DNA of 64,000 nt from Alkalicoccus daliensis (GTDB lineage Bacteria > Bacillota > Bacilli > Bacillales > Salisediminibacteriaceae), in the NCBI RefSeq assembly GCF_900103955.1, contig NZ_FNIL01000004.1:58000-121999 (forward strand), read 5' to 3'. The position numbers and the translations under genes are program-made. Of the stretch, positions 16,379-24,771 are shown piece after piece. The notes under the pieces were generated by a model. It was not told the origin of the DNA. It searched no databases and saw nothing but the letters and a program-made list of their open reading frames with translations. Numbering within the stretch: position 1 is the stretch's first letter; each line of letters begins with the position of its first letter.

Positions 16379-17104
16379 TTATTCCACAAGGGAAAGTGCT
16401 TCTTTATCAGCAATAATCGTAATATCCAGGTGCTGCTGCAAAATGGTTCCTGGTATTTTTTCGGTCACTTCCCCTGTAATTACTTCCTTCAGCGCCTCTG
16501 CTTTTTCCGCCCCGCTTGCGAGCAGTATAATTTTTCTGCTGCGCATAATTGTAGCGATTCCCATTGTTATCGCTTGTTTTGGCACTTCCTCTTCCGCTTC
16601 AAAAAATCTGGCATTTGCATCTATCGTCGATGGCGCTAAATCTACGACACTCGTTTTTCCTTTAAAGGAACTGCCTGGTTCATTAAACCCGATATGCCCA
16701 TTCTGGCCGAGCCCTAAAATCTGCAGGTCCACTCCAAGTTCCTCTACTAATTTTTCATATCTCTTCGCTTCTTTATCCGGATCTGCGGACATCCCATCCG
16801 GCAGAAGCTGCTGTTCCAGCGGGATATCCACATACTGAAAAAAATGTTTTTTCATATAAGCATGATAACTGTTTCTGTGATCTGGAGAAAGTCCGATATA
16901 TTCATCCAGATTCACTGTGTACAGCCAATCCAGGGAAAGTGAATCCCGCTGTATCTCCTTAATAATCTCCTGATAGAACCCTATAGGTGTCCCACCGGTA
17001 GCCAGTCCCAGCACTTGGATTTGTTTTTCTTTTAATTCTCTATAAACCAAATCAGCCGCGCGTTTACTCATATTTTCGTAATTTGCAGCTTTTATAATCT
17101 TCAT
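16379..17104 (-). CDS. nagB: glucosamine-6-phosphate deaminase
   Basis: The 241-residue enzyme converts glucosamine-6-phosphate to fructose-6-phosphate and ammonia, feeding amino sugars into glycolysis. It carries LGLATGGTPIGFY (phosphate loop), NLDEYIGL with the catalytic Asp/Glu pair, and GLGQNGHIGFNEPG with the catalytic His. It is the short form without the E. coli allosteric C-terminal extension. Its ATG overlaps the nagA stop by four bases (ATGA), implying coupled translation. It is the last gene of nagR-nagA-nagB. Confidence 0.97.
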   Translation of the reverse strand: MKIIKAANYENMSKRAADLVYRELKEKQIQVLGLATGGTPIGFYQEIIKEIQRDSLSLDWLYTVNLDEYIGLSPDHRNSYHAYMKKHFFQYVDIPLEQQLLPDGMSADPDKEAKRYEKLVEELGVDLQILGLGQNGHIGFNEPGSSFKGKTSVVDLAPSTIDANARFFEAEEEVPKQAITMGIATIMRSRKIILLASGAEKAEALKEVITGEVTEKIPGTILQQHLDITIIADKEALSLVE

Positions 17105-18258
17105 GAAGCACCTCCCTGATACACGACTTCACCTTTCACACTCGTCATCAATACATTGAATGCTTTATCCAGCATAGTAAAATCTGCGTCTTTTCCAATT
17201 GCGATACTTCCTTTTATATCCTCTATTTTCAGTACTTCCGCTGCATTAGTACTTGTCATCATGATAGCTTCCTCAATACTGCAGCCGGTAAATTGCATGA
17301 TATTCCGAAAGGCTTCATTCATTTTCAGGACACTTCCTGCCAGAGTGCCATCTTTCAGAACAGCTTGATTTCCGGTTACCTGTACCTCCTGCCCCCCAAG
17401 CTGATAGGATCCGTCTGAAAGTCCTTTTGCCCGCATAGCATCTGTAATCAATGTGATTCTTTCCGCACCAAGCTGCTTATAAGTGTATTCTGCTGCTTCA
17501 GGTGACACGTGCACACCATCTGCAATTAACTCCGCTCTTATTTCCTTACTCATATACACTGCGCCTACGACACCCAGATCCCGGTGGTGAAATCCCCGCA
17601 TTCCGTTGAAAAAATGAGTTGCCTGTGTGACCCCTTGATGGAAAGAAACTGCAGCCTCACTGTAGGAAGCGTCTGTGTGACCCATGGAAACAACTACTCC
17701 CTGCCGGCTCAGCGTTTTTATAAACTGATCCTTATCCAGTTCCGGGGCTGTCGTGATAATTTTAATTCTGTTCTGCGCTGCCTGCTGAAACTCCATAAAT
17801 ATTTCACGATCAGGAGGTAAAATAAATGCTTCCGGCTGTGCACCTTTTCGAACTGCATTGATAAACGGACCTTCTAAATGAATGCCAGCTGCTTCCGCTC
17901 CGCTGCAGGAAACGGCTGCTGCATTTTTTAAGGCACGAATAGTATCTTCCCTTGACTGCGTAAGGGTCGTCGGCAGATAGGAAGTTGTGCCTTCTGCCGG
18001 CAATGCAGCACTGATCTTCTTTATCGCTTCCGGGGTGGCATCCATCACGTCTGCTCCTGCTGCTCCGTGAATGTGCGTATCAATGAAACCCGGGACAATA
18101 ATGGAGGAAGTTCCATAATCATATACTTCATCCACCTGTTCTCCTTTATAGCTTGTTAAGCTTTCCCATTTTCCGTCTTGATTGATACTCATCACAATAT
18201 CATTAATTTTTCCTTTTTCTGTGTAAGCCTCTGCTTTCGGAATTCTTATTGTTTTCAT
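17101..18258 (-). CDS. nagA: N-acetylglucosamine-6-phosphate deacetylase
   Basis: This 385-residue amidohydrolase removes acetate from GlcNAc-6-P to supply NagB. Visible are the metal-site segments PGFIDTHIHGAAG, HLEGPF (metal Glu), GHTDAS and ATHFFNGM, and the catalytic Asp in LITDAMRAKG. The start has AAAGGAGG seven bases upstream. It follows nagR after a 60-base gap and precedes nagB with overlap. No GlcNAc PTS permease is present here. Confidence 0.97.
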   Translation of the reverse strand: MKTIRIPKAEAYTEKGKINDIVMSINQDGKWESLTSYKGEQVDEVYDYGTSSIIVPGFIDTHIHGAAGADVMDATPEAIKKISAALPAEGTTSYLPTTLTQSREDTIRALKNAAAVSCSGAEAAGIHLEGPFINAVRKGAQPEAFILPPDREIFMEFQQAAQNRIKIITTAPELDKDQFIKTLSRQGVVVSMGHTDASYSEAAVSFHQGVTQATHFFNGMRGFHHRDLGVVGAVYMSKEIRAELIADGVHVSPEAAEYTYKQLGAERITLITDAMRAKGLSDGSYQLGGQEVQVTGNQAVLKDGTLAGSVLKMNEAFRNIMQFTGCSIEEAIMMTSTNAAEVLKIEDIKGSIAIGKDADFTMLDKAFNVLMTSVKGEVVYQGGAS

Positions 18259-18318
18259 TATTTTCCTCCTTTCTTCCTGTCTCAGGCTGCTGATATCCTT
18301 ATTTTTTGGCTCTTTCCT

Positions 18319-19050
18319 TCATCGCAGCCGCGGTAGATCTACTGAGAATCTGTATCTGTCCGCTCTGTATCTGGAACGCACGACTTCGAGTGGTGTCCCC
18401 TCCTGTAAATACGTATGACGTTCTATCATTAACACCGGTGCGTCTTTATTTACTTTCAGCAACTCCGCTTCCTCGAACGAAATGATGGAAGCTTCCAGCA
18501 TCTGCGTTGCTTCCCCGATCACTAACCCTGCTTCCTTTTCCAAATAATCATAGAGAGAGCTCTGCACTATATCTCTGTGTAAATCCGGCACAAATCGAGC
18601 ATTCAGCCAAATGCTTTCTATTGCCATAGGCTGATTGTCAGCAAGTCTTACACGCTCAATTTCATATACATAATCTTCTTCAGTAAGATTTAAAATGTCT
18701 CTGATATCTTTCCTTGTGCAAAGTACTTTTTCAAACCGCAGCAGCTTGTTGGACGGAGTCAGCCCCCGCGCTTTCATATCCTCACTAAAACTGGTCAGCC
18801 CTCCCAATGTCTGATTAATTTTAGGCGCTGACACAAAGGTTCCAGTTCCTTTTTTTCGATGCAAAATTCCTTCATTCACTAAAGAAGTAATGGCTTGGCG
18901 TACTGTCATCCGGCTGATATCGTATCGATCTGAAAACTCCCGCTCTGACGGCAGCATATCTCCCGGTACGTATTCCCCTGCAGCAAGACGTTCTCTGATT
19001 AATTCTGCCAGTTGATAATAGATAGGTATGGAAGACTGTTTATTAATCAA
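18319..19050 (-). CDS. nagR: GntR/HutC-family repressor NagR
   Basis: The 243-residue protein has an N-terminal winged helix (about 10-75, with SEREFSDRYDISRMTVRQAI) and a UTRA effector domain that in B. subtilis NagR (YvoA) binds glucosamine-6-P or GlcNAc-6-P. The start is TTG at 19050 with AAGGAGGGG upstream. Unlike B. subtilis, where the order is nagA-nagB-nagR, here nagR is first, so it is probably autoregulated through the operator at 19232. Confidence 0.9.
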   Translation of the reverse strand: MINKQSSIPIYYQLAELIRERLAAGEYVPGDMLPSEREFSDRYDISRMTVRQAITSLVNEGILHRKKGTGTFVSAPKINQTLGGLTSFSEDMKARGLTPSNKLLRFEKVLCTRKDIRDILNLTEEDYVYEIERVRLADNQPMAIESIWLNARFVPDLHRDIVQSSLYDYLEKEAGLVIGEATQMLEASIISFEEAELLKVNKDAPVLMIERHTYLQEGTPLEVVRSRYRADRYRFSVDLPRLR

Positions 19051-19231
19051 TATTTCCCCTCCTTAAAGCTGTTTTATATCGTAAGATCTATTCTTAACTG
19101 CCTGCTCCCGCTTTATTTTATGGAAAACTAAAATGTATTTTTCTTCTGTCCGAAAAAAAACCGCAGCTGCTTTTCCTGCTGTTAATTATTTATTTATCGG
19201 CATTTATTTAATTTTACCACCATATAAGAAT

Positions 19232-19247
19232 AGTTGTCTATACCAGT
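19232..19247 (-). promoter_or_regulatory. NagR operator (dre site)
   Basis: The minus strand reads ACTGGTATAGACAACT, one base from the B. subtilis dre sequence ATTGGTATAGACAACT as I recall it. It lies 182 bases before nagR, overlapping an AT-rich TATATTATATT stretch that could be the -10 region. It should control the nag operon, and could also affect the divergent csbD promoter 46 bases away. Confidence 0.75.
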
Positions 19248-19265
19248 TAATATAATATATATCTT

Positions 19266-19283
19266 TAGGTGAATTATCACCTA
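19266..19283. promoter_or_regulatory. palindrome between nagR and csbD
   Basis: TAGGTGA-ATTA-TCACCTA is a perfect inverted repeat just upstream of the csbD SigB-like promoter and behind the nag promoter. Its binding protein is unknown. Confidence 0.4.
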
Positions 19284-19292
19284 TTGACTCAT

Positions 19293-19317
19293 GTTTAGTC
19301 TTAAGGGAATCGGGAAA
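19293..19317 (+). promoter_or_regulatory. SigB-like promoter of csbD
   Basis: GTTTAG, 13 bases, GGGAAA closely matches the SigB consensus. csbD is a known SigB-regulon gene in B. subtilis, which adds support. Confidence 0.65.
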
Positions 19318-19362
19318 GTAATTACTACATTCTTTTTTAAACTCTTAAAGGAGGTCTTTTTC

Positions 19363-19539
19363 ATGGCAGAGAATAACGGAACAGAAGATAAGACAAAAGG
19401 TAAATTAGATAAAGCTAAAGGTAAAGCAAAAAAAGCATTTGGTGAAGTTACTGATAATCAGGAACAGAAAAGTGAAGGCACCAAAGATAAAGCAAAAGGT
19501 TCTGTAAAAGAAGCAAAAGGTGAAATTAAAGATAAATAA
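19363..19539 (+). CDS. csbD: CsbD-family general stress protein
   Basis: This 58-residue, Lys/Glu/Gly-rich hydrophilic protein is built from repeats of the DKAKGKAKKAFGEVTD type, the hallmark of CsbD (PF05532). Molecular function is unknown; expression follows general stress and phosphate starvation in Bacillus. The frame extends upstream to 19291, but the ATG at 19363 has AAAGGAGG eight bases upstream and matches family length; the upstream part overlaps the promoter. A terminator follows. Confidence 0.9.
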   Translation: MAENNGTEDKTKGKLDKAKGKAKKAFGEVTDNQEQKSEGTKDKAKGSVKEAKGEIKDK

Positions 19540-19548
19540 TTTTTTGAC

Positions 19549-19580
19549 TGTCCTCCGGTCTCTGCCGGGGGGCATTTTTT
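19549..19580 (+). terminator. csbD terminator
   Basis: TGTCCTCCGG pairs with CCGGGGGGCA (with G-U pairs) and runs into seven T residues. Confidence 0.8.
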
Positions 19581-19693
19581 TATGTATTCTTTTACTTCGC
19601 AACCAGGACTTCATCTAAGAAGTTCTGTTCCACTCATGTTAGGATGAAACGGTAAAGGAAAATAAATGTAAATCTGCAGAGGAGGAATAAGGA

Positions 19694-20668
19694 ATGAAAG
19701 CAATTCAACTAAGTAAGTTTGGCGGTCCGGAAGTTTTAGAGTATACAGAAATTGAAAAGCCTTCCCCTGGAAAAAATGAAGTACTGATAAAAGTTTCAGG
19801 AGCAGGCGTAAATTACGCAGATACCATGCGGCGCCAGGATAAATACGTAATCGATACTCCTCTTCCTTTTATTCCAGGCTCCGAAGTTGTCGGTACTGTG
19901 GAAGATGTCGGAAGCAGCGTGACAGACATTGAGCCAGGAAGCCGGGTTGTTGCGCTGATCGGTGAAGGTGCTTATGCAGAGTATGTTACTGCAAATGCAC
20001 GTACGTTAATTCCTGTGCCGGAAACAATCAGTAATCACGAAGCAGTCGCGCTTCCGCTGCAGGGATTAAGCGCTTATCATATTATTAAATCTATGGGAAG
20101 ACTCCAGGAAGGCGAAACGATTCTTGTGCATGCAGCCGCTGGAGGAGTCGGGACAATTGCGGTGCAGCTTGCCAGACACTTCGGTGCCGGCAAGATCATT
20201 GCCACAGCAAGTACGGAGGTAAAGAGAAACCTTGCTCTCGATATGGGAGCCGATGAAGTCGTAGATTATACACAGGCAGACTGGCCGAAAAAAGTGATGG
20301 AGCTTACAGATGGTCACGGCGCAGATGTAGCACTGGAAATGGCAGGAGGCAAAATTTTTGATCAGACACTGGACTGCCTTGCTCCCTTTGGAAGATTGGT
20401 CGTCTATGGGGCTGCAAGCGGAGAGCTTCCGAAACTCAGTCCATTCCGTTTAATGGAGAAAAACCAGGCAATTATCGGCTTCTTCCTGCCGCAGATGATG
20501 GCTAAACCTGAATTGTTTCAATCAAGCTTAAAGGAAATCATTACCCTTGCTGCAGAAGGCAGGCTCCGGCTGACCGTTGGTGGTGTCTATCCACTGAAAG
20601 AAGCCGGGAAGGTACACGAGGATATGGAAAACCGCAGAACAAGCGGAAAAATTGTTTTGGAACCTTAA
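19694..20668 (+). CDS. NADPH:quinone oxidoreductase-like MDR protein
   Basis: This 324-residue zinc-free medium-chain dehydrogenase/reductase has a GroES-like N-terminal domain and a Rossmann domain with AAAGGVGTIAVQLAR (about residues 146-160). The quinone oxidoreductase/zeta-crystallin signature GAGVNYADTMRRQ is near residue 37. It reduces quinones or enones with NADPH. Zinc-ligand residues of true alcohol dehydrogenases are absent. The start has GAGGAGG upstream. It stands alone between csbD and the TetR-MFS pair. Confidence 0.85.
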   Translation: MKAIQLSKFGGPEVLEYTEIEKPSPGKNEVLIKVSGAGVNYADTMRRQDKYVIDTPLPFIPGSEVVGTVEDVGSSVTDIEPGSRVVALIGEGAYAEYVTANARTLIPVPETISNHEAVALPLQGLSAYHIIKSMGRLQEGETILVHAAAGGVGTIAVQLARHFGAGKIIATASTEVKRNLALDMGADEVVDYTQADWPKKVMELTDGHGADVALEMAGGKIFDQTLDCLAPFGRLVVYGAASGELPKLSPFRLMEKNQAIIGFFLPQMMAKPELFQSSLKEIITLAAEGRLRLTVGGVYPLKEAGKVHEDMENRRTSGKIVLEP

Positions 20669-20763
20669 ATCCCCTCTCTTTTAAATCATAATCCTAAAAT
20701 AACATCTTAAAACGGCAGTGCTTTGATGCGCTGCCGCTTTTTATGTTTTTTAAAACTCCCTTC

Positions 20764-20792
20764 TTGTGCTTCCAAAAAAGAAGTGATAAGAT
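20764..20792 (+). promoter_or_regulatory. promoter of the TetR-MFS operon
   Basis: TTGTGC, 17 bases, TAAGAT fits a sigma-A promoter and is followed directly by the operator-like palindromes. Confidence 0.5.
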
Positions 20793-20796
20793 ATTT

Positions 20797-20835
20797 TTTG
20801 ACCAATGATTTACTAATCATGACTACATAGTCAAA
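20797..20835. promoter_or_regulatory. candidate TetR operator
   Basis: TTTGAC and GTCAAA bracket two internal palindromes: ATGATT-TACT-AATCAT (20805-20820) and GACT-ACAT-AGTC (20821-20832). The cluster overlaps the predicted transcription start, as expected for an autorepressed efflux operon. Confidence 0.6.
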
Positions 20836-20870
20836 GGAAGGACTGCTGCTTTATTTCCCGAAAAGAAGCA

Positions 20871-21668
20871 TTGTTGGAACAAGCTGCTGATTTGTTTCAG
20901 AAGCAAGGAATGCAAAACACTTCCATAGAAAATATCACCTCGGCCTGCGGGATATCCAAAGGTGCTTTTTATAAATATTTTCATTCAAAAGAAGAAATGG
21001 TGCTTGCACTGGTGGAAAAGTATTATGCAGAACTTTTTGCACCTGTCTCTGAGAAAGCCGACCCTTTGAAAAAGCTGGAGCAGCGTATTCAAAAAGAATT
21101 TGACCAGGCGGTCGCATACCGCTCTTTTATCTTCGAACTCACATTAGCTTTCCCTCCTGGAAGCAGCAGCTCCGTAGTAGCTTATTTGGAAAAACAGCAT
21201 GATTCTCTATTCCAGTGGCGGAAAGATGCTCTTCTGGAAGCTTTCGGAGCAAGAGGAGAAGAAATGGCGGAAGATCTGCTTGTCCTGGCTGATGGAATGA
21301 TTCACGGCTATCTGCGTCTGATGATCTGGAGGAACCAGGAGCTGCCGATCGATATTTTAAGCAGGTTTATTGTAGAAGCCCTGCAGGCAGTCGTAAATAA
21401 AGAGGGAAAGATCCGTTCCGTGCTTCCTGCTTTAAAGACACCAGCTGCTTCCCTTTCGCAGCTGCAGAACGAATTAATCAAGTTGCAGCTGCAGAAAAAA
21501 GAAGCTTCGGAAACAGCTGCATTGATTCTCGAAGAATGGAAAACAGAAACACCCCGAAGCATTCTGGTAGATGCTTTATTAAAACACCTGGAGGACCAAA
21601 CAAATCAATCAAATGAAGTTATCGCCCTCCGTATTAAGTGGGCACAATGGAAAGGGGAACAACAATGA
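20871..21668 (+). CDS. TetR-family regulator of the adjacent MFS pump
   Basis: The 265-residue product has an N-terminal TetR helix-turn-helix (TSIENITSACGISKGAFYKYFHSKEEMV) and an unusually long C-terminal part rich in Gln/Leu helices, against about 190 residues for typical members. The start is uncertain. TTG 20871 lacks a good ribosome site, while the frame continues upstream through an ISRKEALL-like segment typical of TetR N-termini. An ATT at 20853, with AAAGGAAGG about 12 bases upstream, is a possible nonstandard start. Its stop overlaps the MFS ATG by four bases, and a palindromic operator lies upstream. It likely represses its own operon until a drug-like ligand binds. Confidence 0.85.
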   Translation: MLEQAADLFQKQGMQNTSIENITSACGISKGAFYKYFHSKEEMVLALVEKYYAELFAPVSEKADPLKKLEQRIQKEFDQAVAYRSFIFELTLAFPPGSSSSVVAYLEKQHDSLFQWRKDALLEAFGARGEEMAEDLLVLADGMIHGYLRLMIWRNQELPIDILSRFIVEALQAVVNKEGKIRSVLPALKTPAASLSQLQNELIKLQLQKKEASETAALILEEWKTETPRSILVDALLKHLEDQTNQSNEVIALRIKWAQWKGEQQ

Positions 21669-23122
21669 GTCACGTAGGTGGACCGGAAGATATTACAAAG
21701 AAACAAAAAATCGCTATGATTGGCGCGCTCTTACTCGGCGCTTTCATGGGGATTACGAACGAAACCCTCCTTGCTACTGCACTTCCGACGATTCAGGAAG
21801 TGTTTGGAGTAACACAGGGAGAAGTGCAGTGGCTTACCACCGTCTTCTTAATGGTAAATGGTATCATGATTCCCATTTCTGCTTTTTTAATTGAAAGATT
21901 TACTACCCGCCGGCTCTTTTTAACTGCCATTATTTTATTCGGGACCGGAACATTGATCGCAGCGCTTTCTCAAAGTTTTACAATGCTGCTGCTCGCACGT
22001 GTTGTGCAGGCGTCCGGCTCCGGGATTATGCTCCCTCTCTTAATGACGGTGCTGTTAATTGTGATTCCTGTAGAAAACCGCGGAAGAGCCATGGGACTGC
22101 TCGGGATCGTAATTGCTTTTGGCCCTGCAATCGGACCGACGCTTTCGGGCGTGCTGCTTGAATATTTTTCCTGGCGTGCACTTTTTATTGCCGTGCTTCC
22201 GTTAGTAGCGCTGACTATTTTTGTGGCAGTACTATTTATGCAGAATGTAACACAGCTGAGCAGACCAAAAATCGATATATTATCCATTGTCATGTCGACC
22301 GCCGGCTTCGGCGCTTTTCTTTACGGCTTCGGCGTAGCCTCCAAAGAAGGATTTACCAGCTTAACGGTAATTTCTATGGTGCTGGTAGGCGCTGTCATTA
22401 TTGGATTATTCGTCCGTAGACAGCTGCGGCTGGAGCGACCTATTCTGGAATTCCGGATTTTTAAATATCCGATTTTTACCCTCTCTATCGGAATTACTCT
22501 CGTAGCGATGGTTTCTCTGATTGGTGCAGAAACAATGCTCCCGCTTTTCGTGCAGAATGTATTAGGATTCACTCCTCTTGAGTCCGGCCTGATGCTTCTG
22601 CCGGGAGCGATCGTAATTGGAATCATGTCGCCGATTGCCGGAGCTCTTTTTGACAAATACGGCGCAAAAGTACTTGCTATACCAGGCTTAACGATCGTGA
22701 CAATTACAACTTTTATGTTTACAAACCTGTCACTTGATATGTCATTTGCTTTTTTAACAACAGTTTATGCTGTGAGAATGTTCGGTCTTTCTCTTACATT
22801 AATGCCTGTCATGACTTCTGCGCTTAACCAGATACCGAAAAAGTGGTACGCGCATGGGTCCGCGATGGCAAATACACTTCAGCAGATATCTGCTTCCATC
22901 GGTACTGCCCTTCTGATTACCTTCGTGGCAATTGGTTCACAGGTGTATGCACCCGGCGAAGGAACAACTGCCGGAACCGCGGCGCTTCTTTCAGAAGTAA
23001 ACGGCTTCCAGTGGGGCTTCATGGGAAGTACAATTCTTGCTTTTATCGCTCTTGGCTTAAGCCTCTGGCTGAAATCACCCAAGCAGGAAGCAAAAATTAT
23101 TGAAGAAAAAGCAGGTGCTTAA
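21665..23122 (+). CDS. DHA2-type MFS multidrug efflux transporter
   Basis: This 485-residue proton-drug antiporter has 14 predicted membrane segments, the motif-C-like IAFGPAIGPTLSG and the motif-A-like segment ERFTTRRLFL after helix 2. It belongs to the EmrB/QacA group. The start ATG 21665 overlaps the TetR stop (ATGA) and has AAAGGGG upstream; the frame opens earlier at 21638 without support. A paralogue lies at 52379-53764, near a different TetR gene. Substrate is unknown. Confidence 0.9.
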   Translation: MSHVGGPEDITKKQKIAMIGALLLGAFMGITNETLLATALPTIQEVFGVTQGEVQWLTTVFLMVNGIMIPISAFLIERFTTRRLFLTAIILFGTGTLIAALSQSFTMLLLARVVQASGSGIMLPLLMTVLLIVIPVENRGRAMGLLGIVIAFGPAIGPTLSGVLLEYFSWRALFIAVLPLVALTIFVAVLFMQNVTQLSRPKIDILSIVMSTAGFGAFLYGFGVASKEGFTSLTVISMVLVGAVIIGLFVRRQLRLERPILEFRIFKYPIFTLSIGITLVAMVSLIGAETMLPLFVQNVLGFTPLESGLMLLPGAIVIGIMSPIAGALFDKYGAKVLAIPGLTIVTITTFMFTNLSLDMSFAFLTTVYAVRMFGLSLTLMPVMTSALNQIPKKWYAHGSAMANTLQQISASIGTALLITFVAIGSQVYAPGEGTTAGTAALLSEVNGFQWGFMGSTILAFIALGLSLWLKSPKQEAKIIEEKAGA

Positions 23123-23133
23123 AGTATCATACG

Positions 23134-23163
23134 GAAGCCGGCGGAGAAACTTCCGCCGGCTTC
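23134..23163 (+). terminator. terminator of the TetR-MFS operon
   Basis: A perfect 12-bp stem, GAAGCCGGCGGA / TCCGCCGGCTTC, starts 11 bases after the MFS stop. Confidence 0.85.
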
Positions 23164-23215
23164 TTAGAGTGTTTAAAGGTTTTTTCTATATAATTATACT
23201 TTTTTAAACTTTGTC

Positions 23216-23298
23216 TTCGAAGGTACGCGTTCCGAAGGGAACTCTCTCAGCTAACCTGCCTAGGCGGATCTTCGTTGAAAGTGAAGAAGCAATATGAA
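23216..23298 (-). repeat. degenerate module A fragment
   Basis: The segment ends in GAAAGTGAAGAAGCAATAT, resembling the CCGAAAGTGAAGCAGCAGTAT end of module A in minus orientation. It precedes the fuller copy at 23325 in the same orientation, so the two look like a decayed tandem pair. Confidence 0.45.
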
Positions 23299-23324
23299 CG
23301 TTCCTATTTTCAAAAAGCTGCCAC

Positions 23325-23598
23325 CGCTGCGGAACGCTGGCGGGGACGCTGAGAGGAGCAAGCGCAGTCTGAGAATCCAAGTGACCTTCTGGGAGGTCAC
23401 GAAGCACGAGCGGAATCGATCCTGGTTCTTAAAGACAGCATGGCGGTCTCTGCCCTGCTGTCTGCGGATCGATGGAAGCCGTGTGTTACGTCAGAGAAAT
23501 TAGTCGAAGAGAAGCCCTCAAGCAAGCCTTCGCCGAAAGTGCAGGAGCAATTAAGAACGTTCCTTCCTTAATAAATAATTGTGCTTTCAAGATAGACT
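23325..23598 (-). repeat. module A repeat, long form (copy A1)
   Basis: The reverse complement is highly similar to the copy at 32511-32829 over more than 200 bases. It keeps internal hairpins: GTGACCT/AGGTCAC, ACAGCA..GGC/GCC..TGCTGT and the arm ATCGATCC/GGATCGAT. The outer end reads TTTCAAG at about 23590, corresponding to the conserved CTTGAAA end. It fills the gap between the MFS and yhaM genes. Small ORFs across it are not coding. Confidence 0.8.
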
Positions 23599-23695
23599 AT
23601 CTCTCTCCTTTCTCAAAAGCATATAATAATAACTGAAAGAAGCTATCATGGCCGTTTGTGCTAAAATTGATATAAAAGGGAGAGGAAGTGTACAT

Positions 23696-24682
23696 ATGGC
23701 GATTGACGACTTAACTTTTTTAGATCAGCCAAACCAGCAGTTTCAAGGTTTCGGCTTTATACGCAGTGCAAAGCTTGCGCAGACAAAAAAAGGGGACCCT
23801 TTTTATAATCTGACGGTGGCAAAAGGAAAAAAGGAAATCCCGACAAAGGTATGGAATGATCAAATAGCAGGCAGGGAAGAAGAAGTGAAAGAAATACTTC
23901 AGGAAGGCCGAGTGATTTATTTAGAAGGAGAAACCTCTTCCTATCAGGATCAGCTTCAAATGACTGCCAGAGCTTTCCGGGCTGTGACAGAGGAAGAAGC
24001 GAATTTGGCGGACTTCCTAGAAATGGCTCCGGAGCCGATTGAAGACTTACAGGCAGAACTGGAAAGTTATATCTCACAAATTGTAGATCCTCTGCTCGAG
24101 GAAATCGTCTCTTCCATTTATACACGCTATAAAAAGCCTTTTTCCAACTACCCTGCAGCAACGCATAATCATCATTCCTTTATCGGCGGCCTGCTTTATC
24201 ATACAGTTTGTATGATCCGGCTCGGACTGGATGTTTCCGCCCGTTATCCGAGTATTAATAAAGACTTCATCATCGGAGGCATTACGCTGCATGACGCTTC
24301 CAAAGTGATAGAATATACGAACCACATCGCACCGCAGTACAGTGTTCCCGGGGAGTTCATCGGGCACGTCTCCATGTCTTCCATGCTCGTAGACCGGGAA
24401 GTGCAGAAAATTTTGGCAGGACGCGGGGAGAAGGCCCAGCTCACCAAGCTGGAACAAGAAGCGGTATACCAGCTCCAGCACTGTATTCTCAGCCACCACG
24501 GCAGGCTGGAATGGGGCTCTCCTGTCGAACCTAAAACATTGGAAGCACACATTATTCACTTAATTGACATGATCGATTCACGGGTAAATATGATTGAACG
24601 AGGACTGGCTGATGCCCCCGAAGGCGCTTTTACAAAAGTTTTCCCCCTCGGTAAATTATATAAGCCAGCTAACGACGAATAG
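23696..24682 (+). CDS. yhaM: 3'-5' exoribonuclease YhaM
   Basis: The 328-residue protein has an N-terminal OB-fold (about 10-90) and an HD-domain phosphohydrolase core with NHHSFIGGLLYHT and LHDASK carrying the metal-binding His and Asp residues. YhaM degrades RNA, and single-stranded DNA, from the 3' end with Mn2+. The frame opens at 23648, but ATG 23696 fits family N-termini (MAIDDLTFLD) and has a GGGAGAGGA site upstream. It is monocistronic, preceded by the module A repeat. Confidence 0.92.
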   Translation: MAIDDLTFLDQPNQQFQGFGFIRSAKLAQTKKGDPFYNLTVAKGKKEIPTKVWNDQIAGREEEVKEILQEGRVIYLEGETSSYQDQLQMTARAFRAVTEEEANLADFLEMAPEPIEDLQAELESYISQIVDPLLEEIVSSIYTRYKKPFSNYPAATHNHHSFIGGLLYHTVCMIRLGLDVSARYPSINKDFIIGGITLHDASKVIEYTNHIAPQYSVPGEFIGHVSMSSMLVDREVQKILAGRGEKAQLTKLEQEAVYQLQHCILSHHGRLEWGSPVEPKTLEAHIIHLIDMIDSRVNMIERGLADAPEGAFTKVFPLGKLYKPANDE

Positions 24683-24701
24683 TTTTTCCTGTATAACCTT
24701 T

Positions 24702-24727
24702 GTTTAATTTTCCTTAAAAACAGGAAT
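24702..24727 (+). promoter_or_regulatory. SigB-like promoter of the PNPOx-type stress gene
   Basis: GTTTAA, 14 bases, AGGAAT resembles the SigB consensus, 45 bases before the start codon. The related B. subtilis ydaG is SigB-controlled. Confidence 0.5.
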
Positions 24728-24771
24728 AGTCTGTCTGTAGGAAAAATCATTTGGCAAAGGAGCTTTTATTC

